Assembly: GCA_046259385.1 (NCBI GenBank)
Contig: JBJYWI010000178.1
Location: 1 to 21,138, forward strand
Length of the DNA stretch: 21,138 bases
Direction of reading: 5' to 3'
DNA from: CAVWDI01 sp046259385
Lineage (GTDB): Bacteria > Chloroflexota > Anaerolineae > Anaerolineales > UBA4823
Shown here: piece by piece, positions 7,052 to 14,107 of the stretch
Numbering within the stretch: the stretch's first letter is position 1
How the letters are laid out: each line of letters opens with the position of its first letter
Notes under the pieces: generated by a model
The model's database searches: none
What the model saw: the letters and a program-made list of their open reading frames with translations, nothing else
What the model was told of the DNA's origin: nothing
Position numbers and translations under genes: made by a program

Positions 7052-8614
7052 ATGGACTTCAAATCTGTCGCAGTCCTTGATTTCGGTTCCCAGACCTCTC
7101 AGTTAATAGTAAGGCGCATCCGAGAAGGGCAGATATTCTGCCAGTTGTTCCCTTGGGATGCGCCTGCAGAAAATGTGTTGGGTACAAGGCCGGGTGGGTT
7201 TGTACTCTCTGGCGGTCCGGCTTCCGTTTACCAGATTGATGCGCCTTCCATTCCGGAGTATGTTTTTGAAAGCAAACTGCCAATCTTGGGAATCTGCTAC
7301 GGCATGCAGGCATTAACCCACACACTCGGAGGTATTGTGGCACCGGCAGTCGCGCATGAATACGGCTCTGCCAGGTTCAATACAATCCGTGATAACCCTT
7401 TGCTGCCTTCAGAGAGTTTCAAAGTCTGGATGTCGCACGGCGACAGAATAAAATTCCCCCCAACCGGCTTCGAGATAGTGGGGAGCAGCCCTAACTCGCC
7501 GATTGCAGCGATTGCTGATCTGGAACGAAGCTACTTCGGGGTTCAATTCCATCCCGAAGTGCAGCACACACCTCGAGGCGCCGAAATCCTGCGAAATTTC
7601 GCCATACAGATTTGTGGGGTGAAACCTGAATGGACACCTGATTCGATGACCGAGTTGGCAATCCAGAATGTGCGCAGGCAGGTGGGTTCCAATATGGTTC
7701 TCTCGGCTGTTAGCGGTGGGGTTGACTCAAGCGTGGCGACTGCCCTGGTAGGCAGGGCAGTCGGCGAACAACTTGCAGCCGTGTTTGTCGATACGGGAAT
7801 GCTTCGTAAAGGCGAAGCAGCTAAGGTGAAAAACTCGCTCCAGGAACACCTGGGAGTAGAACTGGTATTGGTTGATGCGGGTGACATTTTTCTTTCCGCG
7901 CTGGAGGGTGTCACCGATCCTGAGCAGAAAAGGCAGGTTATCGGCGAGTGTTTTATTCGCATTTTTGAAGAGCAGGCCAGGTCACTCGGGTCGCCAGCAT
8001 ACCTGGTCCAGGGTACGATTTACCCGGACGTGGTGGAATCAAGCGCGGCTGACCGATCAAAAGCCCAACGGATCAAGTCTCACCACAATGTGGGCGGTCT
8101 GCCCCCGGATATGGAATTCAAACTGGTTGAACCGCTTCGCTATCTGTTTAAGGACGAAGTGCGTCTGGTTGGTGAGTATCTCGGACTTCCGGGTGAAATA
8201 GTCTGGCGCCAGCCGTTTCCCGGTCCGGGATTGGCAGTCCGATGTTTAGGCGGAATTACCCAGGAAAGGCTGGACCGCTTGAGAGCCGCTGATGAAATCC
8301 TGCTGGAGGAACTCGCGCAGGGCGGTTATTTCCAGCAATCCCGAAATGAAAAAAATAAAGTTTCCATCGCCCAGGCATTCATGGTTTTACTGCCGGTCAG
8401 GTCGGTTGGTGTGATGGGCGACCAGCGCACATTCCAGGAAACCGCCGCTGTCCGGGCAGTCACCACAAGCGATTTTATGACTGCGGACTGGGCTAGGCTG
8501 CCTCATTCCCTGCTGGAAAGAATCTCAAGCCGGATTGTAAACGAGGTGGAAGGGATAAACCGGGTTGTTTACGACATCACATCCAAACCCCCAGCAACAA
8601 TCGAATGGGAGTAA
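7052..8614 (+). CDS. guaA: GMP synthase (glutamine-hydrolysing)
   Basis: At 520 residues this is full length. It amidates XMP to GMP using ATP and glutamine. Residues 1-190 are the class I glutamine amidotransferase domain, with nucleophile Cys82 (GICYGMQ) and the His167/Glu169 pair (QFHPEV). About 200-400 are the ATP pyrophosphatase domain with the P-loop SGGVDSS (221-227). The C-terminal part is the dimerisation and XMP-binding domain, with FPGPGLAVRCLGG and the terminal SKPPATIEWE typical of the family. An AGGAAAAA ribosome-binding sequence precedes the ATG. It follows xpt on the same strand; together they convert xanthine to GMP. No clear terminator follows. Confidence 0.97.
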   Translation: MDFKSVAVLDFGSQTSQLIVRRIREGQIFCQLFPWDAPAENVLGTRPGGFVLSGGPASVYQIDAPSIPEYVFESKLPILGICYGMQALTHTLGGIVAPAVAHEYGSARFNTIRDNPLLPSESFKVWMSHGDRIKFPPTGFEIVGSSPNSPIAAIADLERSYFGVQFHPEVQHTPRGAEILRNFAIQICGVKPEWTPDSMTELAIQNVRRQVGSNMVLSAVSGGVDSSVATALVGRAVGEQLAAVFVDTGMLRKGEAAKVKNSLQEHLGVELVLVDAGDIFLSALEGVTDPEQKRQVIGECFIRIFEEQARSLGSPAYLVQGTIYPDVVESSAADRSKAQRIKSHHNVGGLPPDMEFKLVEPLRYLFKDEVRLVGEYLGLPGEIVWRQPFPGPGLAVRCLGGITQERLDRLRAADEILLEELAQGGYFQQSRNEKNKVSIAQAFMVLLPVRSVGVMGDQRTFQETAAVRAVTTSDFMTADWARLPHSLLERISSRIVNEVEGINRVVYDITSKPPATIEWE

Positions 8615-8632
8615 ACTACCCCTAACAGAAAG

Positions 8633-9007
8633 TCAACCTATTTCTAGGGCATCCACTGCATCATTAAGACTTTCAAAATACCGCACCTTAACACCTGACT
8701 CACGTGCTATTTCCATCAAAATACCTTTAGCGTAGACCCCATCCGCCACTCCCAATACTTCCTGTTCGCTCAGACCATCTCCGATAAACACAACCGTGTA
8801 TCCCTTCTGCTGGCAGTCCCGTACAATCTTTGGTTTTGAGGTGCTGCGGGTAGGCGTCCAGGGCCAAACCACGGAGGAAAATCGGATTCCATCCTGCTCA
8901 AAGCATATCTCGCTTGCAAAGATTTAAATACCGTTCAACCCACGATGTCGAAGAATATATTCAACATACCAGCGAAACCCATCACTAACAGACCCAAAGG
9001 GGATTTT
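8633..9007 (-). pseudogene. Decayed HAD-family phosphatase (MtnX-like), N terminus lost
   Basis: The minus strand reads VSDGFRWYVEYILRHRGL, then a TAA stop (8926-8924), then in the same frame IFASEICFEQDGIRF and on to KPKIVRDCQQKGYTVVFIGDG, ending ALEIG. This order is that of MtnX/phosphoserine-phosphatase-type HAD enzymes: the Ser motif of the cap region, the Asn/Ala-x-x-F-x-x-DG segment, the catalytic Lys (SKPK), then GDG-x-S-(D/E) and AD-x-V-(F/Y)-AK. The N-terminal motif I with the nucleophilic DxDxT is missing; the region before it is occupied by the DeoR gene end. One internal stop and a missing 5' third make it non-functional as a phosphatase. A GTG at 8872 could start a 79-residue fragment, but this lacks the active site. 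Confidence 0.82.
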
Positions 9008-9041
9008 ATTTCGAGGCGTTTTTCCCCCTGTCGTAAACTGG

Positions 9042-9830
9042 TTATTCGGAATTAGCATCCGCCAGTACTACCTGGATGCCCATATTTTCCAGTCCAGCGA
9101 CAATTTCCTCCGGAGCTGAGCGGTCAGTAATCAGAGTCTCTACCGCCGAAAGAGGTCCGATTGTCGCAAACGTTATCCTTCCAAGTTTAGATCCTTCGGC
9201 GACCACAATCCGCTGTCTAGCGCTATTCAGCAAGGGTCTTTTCACAAGGGCGTCTTCCAGATTGTATTCAGTCAAGCCCTCATCCAGGCTCAATCCTCCA
9301 ATGCCAATGAAAGCTTTATCCACATGAAAATCGCGGTAAGCCCGTTCAGCGATATGCCCAATCATGGAAAATTCACGCTCGCGCAGGATACCTCCGGTCA
9401 GAATCAGGCGCACGTCCGAACCCAGCGAAAATTGTGCCGCTATCTCGTTGGCGATCATCAGGCCTGCTGTGATAATGGTAAGCTTTCGTTTTCCTTTCAG
9501 AGCTCGCGCAATTTCAAGCGCGGTGGTGCCGATATCGAGGGCGATACTATCGCCTTCGATCACCATCTCGGCCGCAATCCTGCCAATCGCCTGTTTCACT
9601 TCTACTGCCTGAGTGATCCGCAGGTTATACGGCGTCTCGTAGCTATGACCAAGGCTGCTCACCGCCCCGCCGTGTACCTTTCTGAGCAACCCCTGTCGGT
9701 CAAGGATCCGCAGGTCGCGGCGGGCAGTCATCTCTGAGACGGAAAACATCTCGCATATCTGAGCGACTGTGATTCTCCCTTCTTTGGCTATCACGTCGAG
9801 GATCTTGCGGTGGCGTTCTTCAGAAAGCAT
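9042..9830 (-). CDS. DeoR-family transcriptional repressor
   Basis: The protein has 262 residues, typical of the family. The N-terminal winged helix-turn-helix covers about residues 1-57, with the family signature around ITVAQICEMFSVSEMTARRD and LLRKVHGGAV. The remainder is the DeoR C-terminal sugar-phosphate sensor domain, shown by DIGTTALEIARAL, LTGGILRER and FIGIGGLSLDEGLTEYN. DeoR proteins repress sugar or nucleoside catabolic genes until a phosphorylated sugar binds. No sugar operon lies next to it here; the adjacent downstream gene is a dead phosphatase, so the regulon is unknown. GAGGAGG precedes the ATG, a strong ribosome-binding site. The promoter region suggests autoregulation. Confidence 0.93.
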   Translation of the reverse strand: MLSEERHRKILDVIAKEGRITVAQICEMFSVSEMTARRDLRILDRQGLLRKVHGGAVSSLGHSYETPYNLRITQAVEVKQAIGRIAAEMVIEGDSIALDIGTTALEIARALKGKRKLTIITAGLMIANEIAAQFSLGSDVRLILTGGILREREFSMIGHIAERAYRDFHVDKAFIGIGGLSLDEGLTEYNLEDALVKRPLLNSARQRIVVAEGSKLGRITFATIGPLSAVETLITDRSAPEEIVAGLENMGIQVVLADANSE

Positions 9831-9908
9831 ATCTGGAAATCCTCCTCAGCACTGGTGATGCTCGTTTCAGGCACGATCCCCTTTGATAATCGGATCCCCA
9901 TCCGGTGT

Positions 9909-9920
9909 TCAATTTTCAAT
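9909..9920. repeat. 12-bp repeat, downstream copy (candidate repressor operator)
   Basis: TCAATTTTCAAT on the plus strand. It matches the copy at 9948-9959 in 11 of 12 positions and lies just downstream of the -10 box, over the expected transcription start. The start-to-start distance of the pair is 39 bp, close to four helical turns, as expected for sites bound on one face of the DNA. Confidence 0.55.
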
Positions 9921-9922
9921 AG

Positions 9923-9951
9923 AGCATATTTAATCATAGTTAGATTGTCAA
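9923..9951 (-). promoter_or_regulatory. Promoter of the deoR-family gene
   Basis: On the minus strand a perfect TTGACA (9951-9946) and TATGCT (9928-9923) are separated by 17 bp. This predicts transcription from near 9916 and a leader of about 85 nt to the ATG at 9830. Confidence 0.7.
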
Positions 9952-9959
9952 CTTTCAAT
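9948..9959. repeat. 12-bp repeat, upstream copy (candidate repressor operator)
   Basis: TCAACTTTCAAT on the plus strand. It overlaps the -35 box of the promoter. Together with the copy at 9909-9920 it brackets the promoter, which suits autorepression by the DeoR-family product. DeoR-type repressors often use short direct repeats; binding here is inferred. Confidence 0.55.
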
Positions 9960-10099
9960 CATCCATTATCTGAGATTTAAGCATCGCAGTTCGCCTCCAA
10001 ATTAAACTCGTCCAAATCAGAGTATAATCAGCTTGCAGAATACAAAACTTAGCAGGTTAAAAATAATACACACCTATTCTGGCGATATACCTGTTTCGT

Positions 10100-10114
10100 T
10101 AGATTTCAAATCTA
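10100..10114. repeat. Perfect inverted repeat just before the ctaB-like start
   Basis: TAGATTT and AAATCTA flank a single central base, ending 3 nt before the ATG at 10118. In RNA it could not form a tight hairpin, as the loop is too small, so a DNA site or chance is more likely. No Shine-Dalgarno sequence is visible before this ATG. Confidence 0.3.
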
Positions 10115-10117
10115 TCC

Positions 10118-10996
10118 ATGACTGATACCCGGGATTTATTTCTCACTAAAACCAGGCTTTACTGGTCACTCATTAAAAGTCCCCAAACCTTTCTTCTGGT
10201 CTTAACCGGATTGGCAGGTTTTATGAGTTCGCGCTGCCCCTGGTTAAACTTCTCGACCGCAATGGCTGTAACGGGCACATTGTTTTTATCCATTAGCGGG
10301 GGGACTATCATCAACATGTGGTATGATCGCGATATTGATGCAAGGATGAAGCGTACCTGTTGGCGCCCACTCCCGGCTGGAAAGATATCACCAAGGGAAG
10401 CCTTAATCCTTGGTCTTGTGCTGTCTTTTACCGGTGTCATATGGGCATTGACACTCGATTACCTGTACGGGTTGATAATTTGTGGGGGATTATTCTTCAA
10501 CGTTCTAATCTATACAATCTGGCTGAAACGCCGCACACCCTGGTCGATTATCTGGGGCGGAATTGCAGGCGGTATGCCAGTTCTGGCAGGTCGCGCTTTG
10601 GGAACCGGAGAGGTCGAATGGGTTGGCATAATGATGAGCCTCGCAATTTTGTTCTGGATCCCAACCCACATTCTGACATTCAGTATCCGCTACCAGGACG
10701 AATACAAGCAAGCCGGTATCCCAACTATTCCAACCAGGTATGGAGTAAAGGTGACCCACCGGATTATTTCGGTTTCCAGCATGCTTGCAGCCTTAACCCT
10801 GGCGCTGGCTGCGGTTGGGATTAATCTGGAAGCCGGCAAAATGCGACTCCTGGCTGTACTTTCTGCCGGGCTGCTGCTCCTGGCCGGAGCAAGCATGGTA
10901 AAGCCATCAGACCGGCTCAACTTTGGATTATTCAAATACGCTTCGTTTTACATGTTATTCGCCATGATCCTCATAGCACTCGTTTTTTATTATTGA
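10118..10996 (+). CDS. ctaB: UbiA-family prenyltransferase, protoheme IX farnesyltransferase-like
   Basis: The 292-residue, largely hydrophobic protein probably has 8-9 membrane segments. The first prenyl-diphosphate/Mg site is N-x3-D-x3-D (Asn66, Asp70, Asp74) followed by RMKRT and RPLPAG, the heme O synthase signature. The second is around RYQDEYKQAGIPTIP (191-205), where CtaB proteins have a similar DDY-x-x-(A/K)-GIPM-LP. In CtaB these enzymes farnesylate protoheme to heme O for terminal oxidases. The usual PPHFW segment reads PTHILTF here, so the acceptor could differ. No oxidase genes are nearby. The start is the ATG at 10118, with a poor ribosome-binding site. It ends before a strong terminator shared with the cold-shock gene. 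Confidence 0.82.
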   Translation: MTDTRDLFLTKTRLYWSLIKSPQTFLLVLTGLAGFMSSRCPWLNFSTAMAVTGTLFLSISGGTIINMWYDRDIDARMKRTCWRPLPAGKISPREALILGLVLSFTGVIWALTLDYLYGLIICGGLFFNVLIYTIWLKRRTPWSIIWGGIAGGMPVLAGRALGTGEVEWVGIMMSLAILFWIPTHILTFSIRYQDEYKQAGIPTIPTRYGVKVTHRIISVSSMLAALTLALAAVGINLEAGKMRLLAVLSAGLLLLAGASMVKPSDRLNFGLFKYASFYMLFAMILIALVFYY

Positions 10997-11020
10997 TTCC
11001 CGGTGACCAAAATGCAATTA

Positions 11021-11058
11021 AAAAAATCCCTTCTAGATTCGTAGAGGGGATTTTTTTC
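11021..11058. terminator. Bidirectional intrinsic terminator
   Basis: A run of A, then TCCCTTCTA (11027-11035), a 6-nt loop, TAGAGGGGA (11042-11050) and a run of seven T. The stem has one G-T wobble. With A on one side and T on the other it can stop transcription in both directions, fitting its place between the convergent prenyltransferase and cold-shock genes. Confidence 0.85.
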
Positions 11059-11081
11059 AAAGATTACAAACTGATAACTAT

Positions 11082-11291
11082 TTACAATGGGCTAACATTG
11101 CTTGCCTGCAGCCCTTTTTCTGTTTCTTCGACCGTGTATTCCACTCTTTGACCTTCTTCGAGCGTTCGAAAACCTTCTCCTGTGATTTCGGTATAATGGA
11201 CGAACAGATCCTCACCGTTCTCGCGTGATATGAATCCGTAGCCTTTCGAATCGCTGAACCATTTGACAACTCCTACTTCTCGCTCTTCCAC
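11082..11291 (-). CDS. Cold-shock-domain protein (CspA family)
   Basis: The protein has 69 residues, a single cold-shock domain. It begins VGVVKWFSDSKGYGFI, containing RNP1 (KGYGFI), and has RNP2 as DLFVHY; the end EKGLQASNV is also typical. These small beta-barrel proteins bind single-stranded RNA and act as RNA chaperones in cold or in growth transitions. The start is GTG at 11291, preceded by GGAAAGGA. It is expressed from its own promoter about 100 bp upstream with a leader of roughly 90 nt, longer than needed for translation, as is common for cold-regulated csp genes. Whether this copy is cold-inducible or constitutive cannot be told. Confidence 0.95.
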   Translation of the reverse strand: MEEREVGVVKWFSDSKGYGFISRENGEDLFVHYTEITGEGFRTLEEGQRVEYTVEETEKGLQASNVSPL

Positions 11292-11370
11292 AGTTCCTTT
11301 CCTTTCACAAAATTTTCATGACAATTCCCATGCCCATGGATCTGAACCATCATGGATTGAGGGATATAAA

Positions 11371-11388
11371 TGGCGCAAAAGCGCGCCA
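11371..11388. repeat. GC-rich inverted repeat at the cold-shock transcription start
   Basis: TGGCGC and GCGCCA, six-bp arms around a 6-nt centre, lie directly after the -10 box in otherwise AT-rich DNA. The predicted start falls within it, so it could be an operator or, if transcription begins slightly earlier, a protective 5' hairpin on the mRNA. Confidence 0.45.
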
Positions 11389-11390
11389 AA

Positions 11391-11419
11391 ATTTTAACAA
11401 CAAATAAAAAGCATGTCAA
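11391..11419 (-). promoter_or_regulatory. Promoter of the cold-shock gene
   Basis: On the minus strand TTGACA (11419-11414) and TAAAAT (11396-11391) are separated by 17 bp, an almost consensus promoter. The predicted start is near 11384, about 90 nt before the GTG. Confidence 0.75.
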
Positions 11420-11483
11420 ACAACTCTATATCAACCTTATCACAGATTTTCCTTGCAAACCCCAAATTCCACAACCAGCTTAA

Positions 11484-12254
11484 TCAATCCCCAATCAACC
11501 TATTGAACAGGCGCAGACACAGCCTCTGGGTTTCCAAATCACCATCCAGCTCCGGATTCCAGGATGAAATTGATGCAGCAGCAACCTGCTCGCTTTTAAC
11601 AAGGCGCCCGAAAATACGATCCAGCTCATCGGCTGAAGGCCCCCCCGAAGCTGGATAGCTGACCGCAGGCGCTTCATCAGGATTTATGATGTCAACATCA
11701 AAATGCACATAAAGCTGCCCTTCTGGCAGTTCTCTTTTGAGCAGTTCGAGTGGGTTTCTTAAATGCAGCACACCCGATTCCGCCACGGCTTTGTCTTCCC
11801 CGGGATCAAGGTCACGGGCATCTGTCAGGATCACCCTTTCCTCCGCCAAAGGCTGAATATCAAGCGCTTCAAGTAATGTCTGTTCGCCTCTGCCGACAAG
11901 CATTGCCAGCGGCATACCGCCCAGAAAACCGCTCGGCGTGGTCTCCCAGGTGTTGAAATCACCATGGGCATCCAGCCACAATAGAGTAGTTTCCAGACCT
12001 GCTCTAACCAATCCAGCCTGGACGCCAATAACCGCGCAGCAGTCCCCAGCGTAGCTTACCGGTCTCTCGCCTGCCAACAGCGAGCTTTCCGTAAAATCTG
12101 CAATGCCCTGGTGCAGGGTCGAAATTCTCAGCATCCTGTCACCCGGCGGCAATTCAGGTTTGTTCATATACCAATCTGGACCAGCAAGATCCTCAAGCTC
12201 CGGTTCTGCTTCATCCAGAAAATACGGCGTCAGAATAACTCGGTTTCTGATCAT
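11484..12254 (-). CDS. Arginase/agmatinase-family (ureohydrolase) protein
   Basis: The protein has 256 residues, slightly shorter than classic arginases (about 300). Ureohydrolase metal motifs are in order: AGDC (69-72) in place of GGDH, DAHGD (Asp95, His97, Asp99), then HFDVD (Asp186, Asp188). Thus five of six Mn ligands are conserved, and the first His is a Cys. The NTWETTPSGFLGGMPLAM segment fits the arginase-fold substrate side. The family hydrolyses guanidino compounds such as arginine, agmatine or formiminoglutamate; the substrate here is unknown. It is the last gene of the minus-strand run from 14683, with AGGTGA before its ATG and 21 nt after the DinB-like gene. Confidence 0.88.
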   Translation of the reverse strand: MIRNRVILTPYFLDEAEPELEDLAGPDWYMNKPELPPGDRMLRISTLHQGIADFTESSLLAGERPVSYAGDCCAVIGVQAGLVRAGLETTLLWLDAHGDFNTWETTPSGFLGGMPLAMLVGRGEQTLLEALDIQPLAEERVILTDARDLDPGEDKAVAESGVLHLRNPLELLKRELPEGQLYVHFDVDIINPDEAPAVSYPASGGPSADELDRIFGRLVKSEQVAAASISSWNPELDGDLETQRLCLRLFNRLIGD

Positions 12255-12275
12255 TTATCACCTGCCATGTCTGAT

Positions 12276-13163
12276 TTAAAGATCATTGACCAATTTTTCA
12301 ATCTGCGGGAAATGAGCCAGTTCGTGCGTTGCGAAATAGCTTGCCTGCTGCATAACCGTCACCTCGCCAAATTCCTCGTGCTGACCTTTTCGCCACCATT
12401 CTACCAGCGGCAATGCTTCAAGGGTTGAAATCGTTTTTACACGGGAAGCGCGATAAGTTCTGAATAATTCGCCAACCGCAGCTGGGCGGTTCGCCTCATC
12501 CGCAGCCCACTCGAACACCGCCTTCGATTCAAGCTTTGGATTGTCCTGTTCAAGCATGATGTCAATCCGGAAGTCCAGTAACCCCTGGGCATCGCGCAGG
12601 TGGGCTACTGCTTGCCGCACACTCCAGCCGCCGCCCTGAGTAATCCGGTTCATATCCTCTTCCGATAATCCATCCAGCAGCACTGCCAGTTCCGTCGGCG
12701 TTCGTTGCAGTTGTTCCAGGACTTCAAATGGATCGAAGTTATCCAGCCAATAAACTGGGTTAAAAAGCTTAAAGGTATCCGGTCGGGCGCGGCAGTTCGG
12801 GCAGTTTACCACTGGCATGTTGAGGGTCACATACCCGCAGTAACGGCACACATACGGGTTGGGGGCTACCTCGATCAGGGGTAGCTGTCCGTCAGCCATG
12901 ATTTCCGCACCGTGCAGGATCGCTTCCACCAGCTCCGGGCTGGTATTGAGTTCCGACAGGGTTCCAGCAGCCTTTTTTACCTCTGCCGCCAGTTCCTCCC
13001 AGTTTGTCGGCATTTCTAACTCATAAGCAGCCTGGCGGCAAATTGCGTCCGCTGCACAACGCTGTAGTTTTGCCAGGTTATACTGGCCTTCCCCTTCAAG
13101 TTTGGCAGCCAGCGCATACAATTGGGGTATTAAAAAAGATGAATCTCTGTGTTTGGGTTCCAT
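12276..13163 (-). CDS. DinB-like protein with an internal zinc ribbon
   Basis: The protein has 295 residues. Residues 1-95 are helical (KLEGEGQYNLAKLQRCAADAICRQA), resembling a small helical bundle. A rubredoxin-like zinc ribbon follows, with Cys106/Cys109 (CRYC) and Cys121/Cys124 (CPNC). Residues about 145-292 look like the DinB/YfiT four-helix fold: LSEEDMNRITQGGGWSVRQAVAHLRDAQ, then a late HELAH. His188, His280 and His284 form the usual metal-binding triad. DinB-superfamily members include metal-dependent thiol transferases and many proteins of unknown role. AAGGAGA precedes the ATG. The arrangement of bundle, ribbon and DinB in one chain is notable; function is not assigned. Confidence 0.8.
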   Translation of the reverse strand: MEPKHRDSSFLIPQLYALAAKLEGEGQYNLAKLQRCAADAICRQAAYELEMPTNWEELAAEVKKAAGTLSELNTSPELVEAILHGAEIMADGQLPLIEVAPNPYVCRYCGYVTLNMPVVNCPNCRARPDTFKLFNPVYWLDNFDPFEVLEQLQRTPTELAVLLDGLSEEDMNRITQGGGWSVRQAVAHLRDAQGLLDFRIDIMLEQDNPKLESKAVFEWAADEANRPAAVGELFRTYRASRVKTISTLEALPLVEWWRKGQHEEFGEVTVMQQASYFATHELAHFPQIEKLVNDL

Positions 13164-13204
13164 CGCTTCTCCTTTATGTCTAATCCTTTGAAATAAAAAG
13201 GCGG

Positions 13205-14077
13205 TTAATCTGAATCAATCACCTGATGTACACTCTTCATTCTTCTGTGCTGCAGCAGGCGCTGTGTATATGTGACCCTCTCCGGGTTAAAATGTGCCCT
13301 TGCCGCTGCCAGGTAAGGCCTTGTTAGCCGCTGGGCATAAAGTTGCAGGCCTTCAGCTTCAATCTCTCTTAAAGCGGACCTGTAAAAATCAAAGATGTGG
13401 ACATTGCCAATCTGAACACCTGCCCGGATCGCGCTGACCGCCAGCACTTTCGAGAGATCCCCCAAGGTTGAATCCCCCCGCACCGCTGCGAGTCTCAACT
13501 CCTGGTAAATCAGATTTAACCGGTTGGGGTCTGGAAGGTCATGAGTGTTCATTTTTAACTGCTGCCAGGAGGACCTCAGTTCCCTGATTGTTAATGGGGG
13601 GACATCTATATTTTCTGCAATAAGATCAGTTGCACCTTCAAAGATTTCCAGGAGTTCTTTGGTCGAATTGATCTCCGCATCCGCCTGTAATAAACCATCT
13701 GTCTTTAATTGTTCTACCAGTGCATCCAAGTAAGTCCGCACACCCCCGGTCAGGTCCGCTGCTACAGCAAACAGCCACAAAGGCGACCAGCCAACCGTCA
13801 ACAGACCTGCCATTTCAATCCCGGTCCCAGCTGCTTTACGCAATGTAAATTCCTGGACTTCAATTGTATGCCGAGGAAGCAAACCCTTGGCGCCTCCAAC
13901 CAGTTCTATGGTGATGCGCAGTAATCCTGCAACGACAGCCTGGTACAGGCGAGACTCGCGAAACCATCCCGGCAGCAGCGCTTCGGTTATTTCGTAGACT
14001 GACCCGCCCAATAAAACAGCCAAAGCGCGCAGCGCGCGCTCCGGCAGGGAGAAAAAATAATAAAGATCGTGTTTCAC
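13205..14077 (-). CDS. Unrecognised 290-residue protein
   Basis: I do not recognise a family. The frame is long, uninterrupted and compositionally like real protein. The N-terminal 110 residues contain amphipathic and hydrophobic stretches (ALRALAVLLGGSVYEIT, and GLLTVGWSPLWLFAVAADL near 91-109) that could associate with or cross the membrane; the rest is helical and charged (TKELLEIFEGATDLIAENI, and the Arg-rich end LLQHRRMKSVHQV). The start is GTG at 14077, since the open frame upstream holds no better codon before a stop; its ribosome-binding site is poor. It lies 30 nt after the Yip1-family gene and 41 nt before the DinB-like gene, so it is probably co-transcribed with both. A membrane-linked helper role is only a guess. 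Confidence 0.7.
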   Translation of the reverse strand: MKHDLYYFFSLPERALRALAVLLGGSVYEITEALLPGWFRESRLYQAVVAGLLRITIELVGGAKGLLPRHTIEVQEFTLRKAAGTGIEMAGLLTVGWSPLWLFAVAADLTGGVRTYLDALVEQLKTDGLLQADAEINSTKELLEIFEGATDLIAENIDVPPLTIRELRSSWQQLKMNTHDLPDPNRLNLIYQELRLAAVRGDSTLGDLSKVLAVSAIRAGVQIGNVHIFDFYRSALREIEAEGLQLYAQRLTRPYLAAARAHFNPERVTYTQRLLQHRRMKSVHQVIDSD

Positions 14078-14107
14078 TTTAATCAGGAATGATCAGTTGC
14101 CCTCCAA

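Noticed and set aside
10360..10824. Plus-strand open frame in a second phase of the prenyltransferase gene
   Set aside because: Fully inside the conserved ctaB-like frame and without family features.
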